Source: JBBRHQ01 sp963815645
GTDB taxonomy: Bacteria; Actinomycetota; Thermoleophilia; Solirubrobacterales; 70-9
Assembly: GCA_963815645.1 (NCBI GenBank)
Contig: CAWFHL010000001.1
Coordinates: forward strand, 62,001-126,000
Length of the DNA stretch: 64,000 bases
Direction of reading: 5' to 3'
Part shown: in pieces, positions 42,172 through 52,417 of the stretch
Layout: each line of letters opens with the position of its first letter
Position numbering within the stretch: position 1 is the first letter of the stretch
Translations under genes and position numbers: made by a program
Notes under the pieces: model-generated
The model's input: only the letters and a program-made list of their open reading frames with translations
What the model was told of the DNA's origin: nothing
The model's database searches: none

Positions 42172-42966
42172 ATGGGTGGAGCGGCCGAAGGGAACGGGAG
42201 CGGGAACGGGCTGATCGCGCGGGAGCTGGCGGTCGCGATCGGCGAGCGGCGCCTCAACCTCTACTTCCAGCCGATCGTCTCCCTGCAGGACCGCTCGGCG
42301 ACGATGCTCGAGGCGCTGCCGCGCTGGCCGCATCCCGAGCGGGGCATCCTCGCACCCGCCGACTTCATCGGGGTTGCGGAGGAGAGCGACCTGCTCGGCG
42401 AGCTCGAGCGCTGGGCGATCGAGGCGGCCTTCGACCAGCTCGCGGCCTGGCGCAGCGGGGTCGCCTCGGAGCTGACCATCTCGCTCAATCTCTCCGAGGA
42501 GCACGTTTACGAGACCGACTTGGCCGAGGCCGTGCGGGGTTCCGCCGCCGCCAGCGGCGCCTCGACCCACAGGATCGGCTTCGAGATCACCGAGCAGGCC
42601 CTGGTCGACGCCGGGGGGCGAAGCCTCGGCAAGCTCCGCGACCTCTCCGACCTCGGTGTCTCCCTGACGATCGACGACTGCAGCGGCAATGAATCCGCCG
42701 AGCTCGTCCGGGAGCTGCCGACCACGGCGCTGAAGATCAGCAGGTGGGTGGTCGAGGGGATACCCGACGACGAACAGCGGGTCAGCCTCGCTTCGGCGAC
42801 GATCGAGCTCGGCCGCGAGCTGGGCCTGGCGACGATCGCCAGCGGGGTCGAGTCTCCCGGGCAGCTGGCCAGCCTGCGCGACCTGGGCTGCCGCTACGCG
42901 CAGGGCTTCCTGCTCTCGGTCCCGATGCCCGCCGAGGTGCTCGAGGACCGGATGGTCGGCCGCTAG
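42172..42966 (+). CDS. EAL-domain protein with degenerate active site
   Basis: 264 residues, a stand-alone EAL domain (c-di-GMP phosphodiesterase fold) without a GGDEF or sensor domain. The EAL motif itself is E47-A-L; N106, E138, D168-D169, K188 and Q244 align with ligands. However, the loop-6 DDFG is DDCSG, LKID is LKIS, and the general-base Glu of the AEGVE motif is Ser224 (ASGVES). So it may bind c-di-GMP or a protein partner rather than cleave it. It is divergent from valS (32 bp apart) and convergent with clpX. Confidence 0.88.
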   Translation: MGGAAEGNGSGNGLIARELAVAIGERRLNLYFQPIVSLQDRSATMLEALPRWPHPERGILAPADFIGVAEESDLLGELERWAIEAAFDQLAAWRSGVASELTISLNLSEEHVYETDLAEAVRGSAAASGASTHRIGFEITEQALVDAGGRSLGKLRDLSDLGVSLTIDDCSGNESAELVRELPTTALKISRWVVEGIPDDEQRVSLASATIELGRELGLATIASGVESPGQLASLRDLGCRYAQGFLLSVPMPAEVLEDRMVGR

Positions 42967-42978
42967 GGAGCCGCCCCT

Positions 42979-44262
<1,284 letters not shown>

Positions 44263-44422
44263 GGGTCTCCCCTCCTAAGTGCTGTGGTGATCGGCTCGCC
44301 GGCGCTTCAAGCTTAGAGACAGTGCCACGCCGGCCCTGTGGCCTCGCAATTACGCCGCCCGCCGCCGCGACCCTGCCGCCGGGCGCAAACTTTCCGCCGC
44401 CGCGACCCGCCCATCGCCTCTC

Positions 44423-45316
44423 TCAGAGGCAGGGTGGGAATGGATTGGGGTGATTTCCGGAACCGCAGTTGCCACTGCCTTCGTCGAAGAAGTTGCCGCC
44501 GGGATTGCCGCCCGCCGTGTTGTTGAAGAAGCGGTTGCCATCGGAGTTCGAGTCGATGTGGACTCCGTACTGGCCGTTGTCCTTGGTCGTGTTCCCGGAG
44601 AAGAGGACGCCGTCGGAGTTGCGGACGAAGATCCCGCTCGGCGTCCCCTCGCCGTTAAGCACGTTGTCGTGCGCCTCGTTGTCCTTGACGCGGATGTCGC
44701 CCCCGGCGGAGTCCTCGATGATGATCCCCCGGTTGCTGCCCGTGGCTCTGTTGCGGTTGACCCGGAGGACGCCGTTGCCGGTCGTGCTGATCCCGCCGAT
44801 GTAGATGACCGAGTCGCTGAACCCGCTGCCGCGGTTGTCGACCACATCGATCTTGCGGCTGCCGAAGACGTTGATCCCGTACTCCGCGTCACAGGTGTCG
44901 TGGACGACCAGACCGACCGCCCGGCCGCTGGGAACTCCGCTGAAGTCCACCTCGGATGGAAAGGAGCCGTGACCCTCGTCGGCGCCAGTCACCCAGAGAC
45001 GGCGCACCACGACTCCGCCGACCCGGATCGCGATCGCAGCGCGCGCCCTGCAGCCGGCGTCGATCAGCGGGCGCGGCTCCCCCTTCGCCCCGACGAGCCT
45101 GATCCTCTTGGTGATCACGAAGCTGCCCCGGTAGTGACCGCGGTGGACGACCAGGGTGTCGCCGCCACGCGCCGCTGCGAGCTTCGTCTTCAGCTGGCCC
45201 GGGTGGACCTGGAGGATCCTGCTGCCGCCCGCCGATACGCCAGGCGCCGCGATCAGCTGGGCTGCGGCTGTCGCCGCGACGGTACCCATGAGTGTGAGCT
45301 TCTCCCTGGCACCCAT
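44423..45316 (-). CDS. Exported right-handed beta-helix (NosD/pectate-lyase fold) protein
   Basis: 297 residues with a signal peptide (about 1-29, cleavage near VSAGG). The mature part is a solenoid of about ten beta-helix turns with the N-rich turn pattern (GINVFGSRKIDVVDNRGSG, GVLRVNRNRATGSNRGIII, IRVKDNEAHDNV, GVLFSGNTTKDNGQYGVHI). The C-terminus has a Cys-containing GSGNCGSGNHPNPFPPC. It probably acts on or binds a surface polysaccharide. It is divergent from the acetyltransferase gene, 28 bp apart. Confidence 0.85.
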   Translation of the reverse strand: MGAREKLTLMGTVAATAAAQLIAAPGVSAGGSRILQVHPGQLKTKLAAARGGDTLVVHRGHYRGSFVITKRIRLVGAKGEPRPLIDAGCRARAAIAIRVGGVVVRRLWVTGADEGHGSFPSEVDFSGVPSGRAVGLVVHDTCDAEYGINVFGSRKIDVVDNRGSGFSDSVIYIGGISTTGNGVLRVNRNRATGSNRGIIIEDSAGGDIRVKDNEAHDNVLNGEGTPSGIFVRNSDGVLFSGNTTKDNGQYGVHIDSNSDGNRFFNNTAGGNPGGNFFDEGSGNCGSGNHPNPFPPCL

Positions 45317-45344
45317 CCTCTACAGGGTAATACGGTTGCGGCCG

Positions 45345-45800
45345 ATGGCGGACGAATTTCGGGTCGAGCCGATCACCGTGGGGCAGTACGAAACGCTACT
45401 GCCGATGATCGACGCCTACCAGCGCTTCTATGAGGTCACCGGGATCGACAGTGATCGCAACCGGGACTTCTTCCGGCGCTTCATCGCCCCCAGCGAGGAC
45501 GGCCTGCTGCTCGGGGCCTGGGACGGCGACCGGCTGATCGGCTACGCCTGCCTGTACTGGTTCTTCAGCTCGACCCAGGCGGCCGAGACGGTGCTGATGA
45601 ACGACCTCTTCGTCGATCCCTCGAGGCGAGGCGGCGGGATCGGCCGCGCCCTGATCGACGCCAGCCTCGAGGTCGCGCGGGCGCGGGGCGCCCGGCATCT
45701 GGAGTGGAACACCGCCCCCGACAACCACGCCGCCCAGCGGCTCTACGACTCGACCGGGGCGGAGCGCTCGACCTGGATCAACTACGAGCTCGGCACCTGA
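45345..45800 (+). CDS. GNAT family N-acetyltransferase
   Basis: 151 residues, a full GNAT fold: the acetyl-CoA pyrophosphate loop is LFVDPSRRGGGIGRALID (R-R-x-G-x-G), preceded by ETVLMNDLFV and followed by HLEWNTAPDNHAAQRLYDST. The substrate is unknown. The frame is open upstream, but ATG at 45345 gives the natural family start MADEFRVEPITV. Confidence 0.87.
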   Translation: MADEFRVEPITVGQYETLLPMIDAYQRFYEVTGIDSDRNRDFFRRFIAPSEDGLLLGAWDGDRLIGYACLYWFFSSTQAAETVLMNDLFVDPSRRGGGIGRALIDASLEVARARGARHLEWNTAPDNHAAQRLYDSTGAERSTWINYELGT

Positions 45801-45822
45801 CCACCGCCACCACACCCCCTCA

Positions 45823-45869
45823 TCGAGTGGACGAAAACCGGTCCATATCTCCGGAATTCGGCCACTCGA
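45823..45869. terminator. Inverted repeat between convergent genes
   Basis: TCGAGTGG (45823-45830) and CCACTCGA (45862-45869) flank 31 bases between the stop of the acetyltransferase gene and the stop of the convergent hydrolase gene. It is placed as a bidirectional terminator, but the loop is long. Confidence 0.35.
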
Positions 45870-45875
45870 CGGGGA

Positions 45876-46757
45876 TCAGGCCAGATGGCGGGAGAGGAAG
45901 TCCCGCTCCCGCTCAACCGCCCACTCGAAGTCGGTGCCGCTGTAGATGTCGAAGTGGCGCCCGCCGAAGCTCAGCAGCTCACCGCGCGGCGCGGCCGCAG
46001 CCGCCTTGCGGGCCGGCCCCGGCGGGGTGATCGTGTCATCCGAGCCGACGATCACCAGCATCGGGCAGACCACCCGCTGCGCCTCCCGGCCTGGGCTGTA
46101 GCTGCCGAAGCGCAACAGGATCCTGGCCGGGATCGAGTTGTCGAACTCGATCCCGCGCGGGTACATCCCAGGGTAGGCGGTGGCGGCGTCATCGCCGGTC
46201 ATCGCCGCCAGCGTGCCGGGAGGGCCGACGATCGGCATCCGATGGACACGCCCGAACCAGGAGCCGATCGCGTCCCGGAGCCCCGCGAGGGTCATCCTCG
46301 CGAGCCGTATTGGCCCCGCCTCGGTCAGGGTGGCCGGCCCGCTGGTGTGCGGGACCTGGGAGACCACCGAGGCGATCTGCTCGTCACGGGCCGCAACCCA
46401 GATCACGTGCCCGCCGCTGAATGAGGATCCCCACAGCGCGATCCGGGTCGGATCGACCCCATCCAGCCCCCGGGCGAATGCGACGGCCGCCTGCCAGTCC
46501 TCGTGCTGGCGGTCGATGTCGATCAGCTGGCGTGGCGCCCCGGTGGACTCTCCGAAGTGCCGGTAGTCGAAGACCAGCACCGCGAGCCCGTCTGCCGCGA
46601 AGCGCTGCGCGAAGGCGTCCAGCCCGGCCTCCTTGCGGGCGCCGAAACCGTGTGCCATGACCATGCAGGGAACAGGCCCCGTCGCCTCGACTCGGTAGAG
46701 CCAGCCGCAACAGCGGCCGTCCCCCGAGTCGAAGGTGATGTCCTCGCGCCGGACCAC
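45876..46757 (-). CDS. Alpha/beta hydrolase
   Basis: 293 residues. The nucleophile elbow is GSSFSG in IALWGSSFSGGHVIW (G-x-S-x-G), the acid is in VGSDDTITPP and the His in GGRHFDIYSG. The N-terminal VMAHGFGARKEAGLDAFAQR is the oxyanion region. It resembles dienelactone-hydrolase/esterase-type proteins; the substrate is open. It is convergent with the acetyltransferase gene. Confidence 0.87.
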   Translation of the reverse strand: MVRREDITFDSGDGRCCGWLYRVEATGPVPCMVMAHGFGARKEAGLDAFAQRFAADGLAVLVFDYRHFGESTGAPRQLIDIDRQHEDWQAAVAFARGLDGVDPTRIALWGSSFSGGHVIWVAARDEQIASVVSQVPHTSGPATLTEAGPIRLARMTLAGLRDAIGSWFGRVHRMPIVGPPGTLAAMTGDDAATAYPGMYPRGIEFDNSIPARILLRFGSYSPGREAQRVVCPMLVIVGSDDTITPPGPARKAAAAAPRGELLSFGGRHFDIYSGTDFEWAVERERDFLSRHLA

Positions 46758-46770
46758 CGGCGGCAGTCAA

Positions 46771-47598
46771 TCAGCTGAACCGATCCCAGCGCCGCAGCGA
46801 GGGCTCGGGATCGACCGGCACCCCGTGGACGTGGATCTCGAAGTGCAGATGGCATCCGACCGTGATCGCATTGCCGGTCTCCCCCACCGCCCCCACCCGT
46901 TGCCCGGTGCGGACCGTCTCGCCGCGGCGAAGCGGCGAGGGTCGCGGCATGTGCGCGTAGAAGTAGCTGCGGTGCTCGCCGCGGCCGTGGATCAGCACGT
47001 AGTTGCCATAGAGCGCCGGGTCGTAGCCGCGTCGCAGCACCCTGCCGCCCCTGGCGGCGTCGAGCCTGGTCCCGCAGGCTGCGACCACGTCGAAGCCCTC
47101 GTGGGCGCGGCCGCCGGAGCGCGGCGCCCCGAAGCGCCCGATCGCCCCGCGGACGCCGTGCGGGCCGCGCACCGGGAAGACGTGGCGATGGAAGGCGAAG
47201 CCCCCGGCGCGCTTCAGGTTGTGTCCCGGGCGCCCGACCAGGACCAGGTAGTGCCCGCCCGGAGCTTCCGCACCGCTCCCGGTCCGGCCCGCCCAGAGCA
47301 GTTGGTGGTGCCCGGGCTCCAACCCGCTCAGGACGAACCGGCGGACGGCCCGACGGCCGCGGCGCTGGACGATCCGCACCTCCAAGTCAACCGCGCGAGC
47401 CGCATTGAAGGTGAAGCGGATCCGAACCGGCGCCCCGGCGAAGTAGGCGTGATGCGGCCGAGCCGACCCCGCGATCAGCCGGAAATGAGGAACCCCCGGA
47501 TCGGCGGCGCCCCCGGGAGCAGGGAAGAGCAACCCGAAGCAGCATCCCGCCACCACCGCCAAGGCGATGCGGACGCGAAGCGGCGGCGTTTCCGTCAT
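46771..47598 (-). CDS. Exported M23-type (LytM) peptidase
   Basis: 275 residues with a signal peptide (about 1-30). The C-terminal lysostaphin-type domain has the zinc ligands HxxxD (AHEGFDVVAACG) and HLHFEIH, plus YGNYVLIHGRGEHRSYFYAH. The N-terminal half (about 35-130) is a beta-rich domain with FTFNAARAVDLEVRI. It is expected to cut peptidoglycan cross-links. It lies between clpP and the hydrolase. Confidence 0.88.
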   Translation of the reverse strand: MTETPPLRVRIALAVVAGCCFGLLFPAPGGAADPGVPHFRLIAGSARPHHAYFAGAPVRIRFTFNAARAVDLEVRIVQRRGRRAVRRFVLSGLEPGHHQLLWAGRTGSGAEAPGGHYLVLVGRPGHNLKRAGGFAFHRHVFPVRGPHGVRGAIGRFGAPRSGGRAHEGFDVVAACGTRLDAARGGRVLRRGYDPALYGNYVLIHGRGEHRSYFYAHMPRPSPLRRGETVRTGQRVGAVGETGNAITVGCHLHFEIHVHGVPVDPEPSLRRWDRFS

Positions 47599-47643
47599 GT
47601 ATTCCTCACGCCGCCGCGGGAGCGGAGCAATCGCCGCGGTACT

Positions 47644-48228
<585 letters not shown>

Positions 48229-48288
48229 CGGTGGGCGAGTGTATAGAAGGCCGACGGCGGCCCCCGCGGCCATTAGACTCCTCGCCTC

Positions 48289-50529
48289 GTGCCCGAAGTC
48301 ACGACCGCCCATGCGACCTGCCCGCTTTGCGAAGCGACCTGCGGGTTGGAGCTGACCCTCTCCGGCGAGCAGGTGACCGCGGTGCGCGGCGATGCCGCCG
48401 ACGTCTTCAGCCAGGGATTCATCTGCCCCAAGGGCGCCAGCGTCGCCGCGCTCGAGTCCGACCCCGACCGGATCCGCACCCCGCTGATCAAGCGCAACGG
48501 AAGCTTCGAGAAGGCAAGCTGGGACGAGGCGTTCGCCGAGATCGACCGCCGCCTGCCGCCGCTCCTCGAGCGGTACGGCCGCAACTCGATCGGCGTCTAC
48601 GTCGGCAACCCGGCGGCTCACAACATGGCCGCACTCCTCTACGGGCGGGTCCTGTACAAGGCCCTCGGGACGCGCAACATCTTCACCGCGACGACCGTCG
48701 ACCAGATGCCGAAGCAGGTCTCCTGTGCCCACATGTTCGGGGGCGCCCTCAGCGTCCCGATCCCGGACCTCGACCGCACCGAGCACCTGCTCATCCTCGG
48801 CGCCAACCCGCTGGCCTCGAACGGCAGCCTGATGACCGCCCCGGATGTGCGGGGGCGGCTGCGACGGATCCGCGAGCGCGGCGGCACGGTCGTGGTCATC
48901 GACCCACGGCGCACCCGCACCGCCGAGGAGGCCGACGAGCACCATTTCATCCGGCCCGGCACCGACGCCCTGCTGCTGGCGGCGATCGCCAACCTGCTGT
49001 TCGCCGAGCACCTGGTCGAGGTCGGTGCTCTCGCCGAACACCTGAACGGGCTCGAGCAGGTCCGTGCGGCGGTGGAGCCGTTCACACCCGAGGCGGCTGC
49101 CGGGCAGACCGGGATTCCGGCCGAGGAGATCGTCCGCATCGCGCGGGAGTTGGCCGCGGCGGAGCGCGCCGCCGTCTACGGGCGGATCGGCACCTGCACC
49201 CAGGAGTTCGGCACGCTCGCCAGCTGGCTTGTCGACATCCTCAACGCCCTCACCGGCAATCTCGACCGTGAGGGCGGGGCGATGTTCACCGAGGCTGCCG
49301 CCGGCCAGAGCAACTCCAGCGGAGAGCCGGGGCGCGGCCGCGAATTCCTGCCCGGGCGCTGGTCGAGCCGGGTGCGGGGACTGCCCGAGGCCTTCGGCGA
49401 GCTCCCGGTCGCCTGCATGGCGGAGGAGATCGAGACTCCCGGCGAGGGCCAGATCAGGGCGATGCTGACGATGGCCGGGAACCCGGCGCTCTCCACGCCC
49501 GACTCCGGCCGCCTCGACCGGGCGCTGGATTCACTCGACTTCATGGTCTGCCTCGACGTCTACGTCAATGAGACCACCCGTCACGCCGACGTCATCCTTC
49601 CGGGACCGTCCTCGCTGAGGCGCCCCCACTACGACGTCGCCCTCTACCAGCTGGCGATCCGCAACGTCGCCAACTACTCCCCGGCGGTGCTGCCGCCGGA
49701 CCCGGCGCTGCCCGACGAATGGCGCAACCTCCTGCGTCTCACGGGGATCGTCACCGGTCAGGGCCCGGCGGCGGATGTCGACGCGATCGACGACTTCATC
49801 GCCGCCGAAGCGGTGAAGCGTGAGGTCGGGACGCCGGGGTCCAGGCTGGCGGGGCGCCAAGCGACAGAGCTTCTCGAGGCGCTCGAGCCGCGCACCGGCC
49901 CCGAGCGCCTGCTCGACCTGATGCTGCGCGCCGGCCCCTACGGCGACCGCTTCGGCGAAGACCCCGGCGGATTGACCCTGGCACGTCTGGAGGACTCCCC
50001 CCACGGCGTGGATCTCGGCCCGCTGCGGCCGCGGCTACCGGGCTCGCTGCGCACCGCCAGCGGCAAGGTCGAGCTTGCCCCAGAACCGATCCTCGCCGAC
50101 CTGCCCCGGCTCGAGCAGGCGCTGCGGCGCCGGGTAAACGGACAGATGGTGCTGGTCGGCAGGCGCAACCTGCGCTCGAACAACTCCTGGATGCACAACG
50201 TCCCCCGGCTGGTCAGCGGCCCGCCCCAGTGCACGGCGCACGTCAACCCTGATGACGCCGAGCGCCTCGGCCTGGTCGACGGAGGGCAGGCGCGGGTCAG
50301 CTCTGAGGCGGGGTCGATTGAGGTCCCGGTCGAGGTCACCGACGCGGTCATGCCGGGAGTGCTCAGCATCCCCCACGGATGGGGCCACGACCGCGAGGGG
50401 GTCGAGCTCTCCGTCGCCCGCGATCACCCCGGCTCGAACAGCAATGTCCTCGCCCGCTCGGACCTGATCGACCCGCTCTCGGGTAACGCGGTTCTGAACG
50501 GGATCCCGGTGGAACTCACGCCGGCCTAG
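48289..50529 (+). CDS. Molybdopterin-dependent oxidoreductase (DMSO-reductase family)
   Basis: 746 residues. An N-terminal [4Fe-4S] motif (Cys11, 14, 18, 46 in CPLCEATCG and FICPKGA), then the molybdopterin domains (GVYVGNPAAHNMAALLYGRV, LLILGANPLASNGSLMTAPD, a RIRERGGTVVVIDPRRTRTA cofactor loop) and a C-terminal dinucleotide-binding barrel (HNVPRLVSGPPQCTAHVNP). There is no Tat signal, so it is cytoplasmic, like formate-dehydrogenase-H-type or nitrate-type single-subunit enzymes. The substrate cannot be fixed. The GTG start is 60 bp from the divergent clpP start. Confidence 0.9.
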   Translation: MPEVTTAHATCPLCEATCGLELTLSGEQVTAVRGDAADVFSQGFICPKGASVAALESDPDRIRTPLIKRNGSFEKASWDEAFAEIDRRLPPLLERYGRNSIGVYVGNPAAHNMAALLYGRVLYKALGTRNIFTATTVDQMPKQVSCAHMFGGALSVPIPDLDRTEHLLILGANPLASNGSLMTAPDVRGRLRRIRERGGTVVVIDPRRTRTAEEADEHHFIRPGTDALLLAAIANLLFAEHLVEVGALAEHLNGLEQVRAAVEPFTPEAAAGQTGIPAEEIVRIARELAAAERAAVYGRIGTCTQEFGTLASWLVDILNALTGNLDREGGAMFTEAAAGQSNSSGEPGRGREFLPGRWSSRVRGLPEAFGELPVACMAEEIETPGEGQIRAMLTMAGNPALSTPDSGRLDRALDSLDFMVCLDVYVNETTRHADVILPGPSSLRRPHYDVALYQLAIRNVANYSPAVLPPDPALPDEWRNLLRLTGIVTGQGPAADVDAIDDFIAAEAVKREVGTPGSRLAGRQATELLEALEPRTGPERLLDLMLRAGPYGDRFGEDPGGLTLARLEDSPHGVDLGPLRPRLPGSLRTASGKVELAPEPILADLPRLEQALRRRVNGQMVLVGRRNLRSNNSWMHNVPRLVSGPPQCTAHVNPDDAERLGLVDGGQARVSSEAGSIEVPVEVTDAVMPGVLSIPHGWGHDREGVELSVARDHPGSNSNVLARSDLIDPLSGNAVLNGIPVELTPA

Positions 50530-50571
50530 CGTGCAAGGGCAACCAGGGTCAGGTGCCCGATCTCCGATGAC

Positions 50572-50874
50572 CTAGGACCAGAACTCGTCCCAGGCGTGGA
50601 CGTCGTAGAAGTGCTCCCGACCGTCGGTGATCCGGCCGTCCTCGACCTGGAGGACGAGGCAGCAATCGAGATCCAAGGTGCTTGCCGTCTCGGTCCGCGC
50701 TGTTGTGATGAATGCCGACCACGCGGCCGTCATCGTCTGCAAGCACCTCTTGGAGCTCGGCCTTGAAGGTCCGCCCCCATAGCGGCCGAATTGGGCAAAG
50801 GCCGCCTCGCGGCCCTCGTGGTCGCCGGCCAATGAGCTTCGCCCCGGCGAGGTGAACCTACCACCGGGATCCCG
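50572..50874 (-). pseudogene. SnoaL-like protein remnant with indels
   Basis: About 100 codons of a SnoaL/NTF2-like protein (RSSLAGDHEGREAAFAQFGR, then FKAELQEVLADDDGRVVGIH and LDLDCCLVLQVEDGRITDG, ending REHFYDVHAWDEFWS). Reading it needs two compensating one-base shifts (near 50785 and 50682). It abuts the trigger factor stop and lacks the first ~25 residues of the family, so it is probably a truncated remnant. Sequence error could explain the shifts but not the missing 5' end. Confidence 0.6.
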
Positions 50875-50877
50875 GCG

Positions 50878-52257
50878 CTAATCCCCGGGGGTCCAGAGCG
50901 AGCCCGCCTGCTCGGGCTCGTCCTCCGGGGTCCAGAGCTTCTCGCGCGCCTCAGCCTGGGCCATCGGAATCGGCTTGGCCGAGTCGACGATCACCTCGAT
51001 CGCCTTGCGGGTGCGGAGGTCCCCGCTGACCATGGCGTCGCGGCCCTCGCGGCGAAGCCGCTCGAGAAGCTTCGCCGGGGTGGTGCGCTCATGTTCGGCG
51101 GTGTGTTCCAGCGCCTCCACCATCTCCTCGTCGGAGACCTCGATCCCCTCCGCGTCTGCAACCGCCGCCAGCACCGCCTCGCGGCGCAGGTCGCGCTCGG
51201 CGTCGGGCTTCGACTCCTCGATCAGCTGCTCCCGGGTGCGGGTCTGCATCTGCAGGTAGGTAGCGGGGTCAATACCCCTGCTCGCGAGTTGGCGCTCGAC
51301 GCCCTGCCAGCGCTCCTCGGCCCGGGCGTCGACTATCTCCTCGGGGATCTCGACCGTCGCGGCGTCCGCGGCGGCATCGATCGCCGCCATTCGGAAGTCC
51401 TGCTCGATTCGCTCCTCTGCGGCCCCGGAGAGCTTCTCGGCGATGTCGGCGCGCAGTTCTGCGACGGTGTCGAACTCGGAGGCCTCGGCGGCAAAGTCGT
51501 CGTCGGGATCAGGAAGGACCTTCTCCCGGACCTCCTTCACGGTGACCGCGAAGCTCGCATCCTTGCCGGCAAGCTGCTCGACCCGGTAATCCTCCGGGAA
51601 GGTCACCTCGACCTGGTGCTCGCTGCCGGGCTCGGCGCCGGTGAGCTGCTGCTCGAACCCCTCGATGAACTGCCCGCGTCCTAGCTCGAGCAGCTGATCG
51701 TGCCCCTCGCCCCCTTCGAACAGCTCGCCGTCGATCGTGCCCGCGAAATCGATCAGCAGCACATCGCCGTCGGCGCCGGCCCGCTCGACCGGCTCCAGCC
51801 GCGCCATGCTCTCGCGGATTCGCTCCAGCTCACGGTCGATGACGTCGCCGGGAACCTCGGGGGCCGCCTTACCCACCTCGAGGCCCTTGTAGGTCCCGAG
51901 CCCCGCCTGCGGCAGCACCCGGACTTCGAACTTGAAGCCGAGCGGCTGCCCCTCCTCCTCGGGTGCCGAGGTGATCTCGATCTCCGGGTCACCGACCGTG
52001 CTGACCCCGGAGTCAAGCACCGCCTGCTCATACCACTCGGGCAGCGCGTCGCGCAGGGCCTGCTCGAAAACCGGCCCGAAGCCGAGCTGCTGTAGAACCA
52101 GCTTGGGGGGCACCTTGCCCTTGCGAAAACCCGGCAGCCGCATCTCGCGGCCGAGGGCGCGCGCGGCCCGCTGGACGCGCCGGTCGACATCGGTGGCGGG
52201 CACCTCGGCCTCGACCTGTGCGCGCGAGTCCTCTAGCTCGGAGACGGTGGTCTGCAT
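50878..52257 (-). CDS. tig: Trigger factor
   Basis: 459 residues; ribosome-bound chaperone and prolyl isomerase. The ribosome-docking loop is GFRKGKVPPKLV in the N-terminal domain; the FKBP-type PPIase follows (about 150-235, DVLLIDFAGTIDGELFEGGE); the long helical C-terminal chaperone domain has an acidic Trp-containing tail (WTPEDEPEQAGSLWTPGD). tig is usually next to clpP; here the oxidoreductase lies between them. Confidence 0.95.
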   Translation of the reverse strand: MQTTVSELEDSRAQVEAEVPATDVDRRVQRAARALGREMRLPGFRKGKVPPKLVLQQLGFGPVFEQALRDALPEWYEQAVLDSGVSTVGDPEIEITSAPEEEGQPLGFKFEVRVLPQAGLGTYKGLEVGKAAPEVPGDVIDRELERIRESMARLEPVERAGADGDVLLIDFAGTIDGELFEGGEGHDQLLELGRGQFIEGFEQQLTGAEPGSEHQVEVTFPEDYRVEQLAGKDASFAVTVKEVREKVLPDPDDDFAAEASEFDTVAELRADIAEKLSGAAEERIEQDFRMAAIDAAADAATVEIPEEIVDARAEERWQGVERQLASRGIDPATYLQMQTRTREQLIEESKPDAERDLRREAVLAAVADAEGIEVSDEEMVEALEHTAEHERTTPAKLLERLRREGRDAMVSGDLRTRKAIEVIVDSAKPIPMAQAEAREKLWTPEDEPEQAGSLWTPGD

Positions 52258-52291
52258 CGGCGGGTGAATCTAGAGCAATCGCTGACCGGGC

Positions 52292-52417
52292 CTAGCTACG
52301 CCCCGTGGCTCCCTGCCACAGCAGGGCGCCGAGGTCGATCAGGAAGGCGACCACCCGCCCCGGCGGGCCCGTGACCAGCCAGGCCCGCGGGTCAACCCGC
52401 CTCGGGCTCACGCTCAC
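52292..52417 (-). CDS. Candidate small protein overlapping the ctaG 3' end
   Basis: 41 codons from GTG at 52415-52417 (a second GTG lies two codons later): PRRVDPRAWLVTGPPGRVVA, then FLIDLGALLWQGATGRS and stop. It starts 26 bp inside the end of the ctaG gene, in another frame. The single hydrophobic segment, the RVDPRAWLVTGP start and GC-rich third positions make it look coding. It would be translationally coupled to ctaG. Not in any family I know. Confidence 0.4.
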   Translation of the reverse strand: MSVSPRRVDPRAWLVTGPPGRVVAFLIDLGALLWQGATGRS

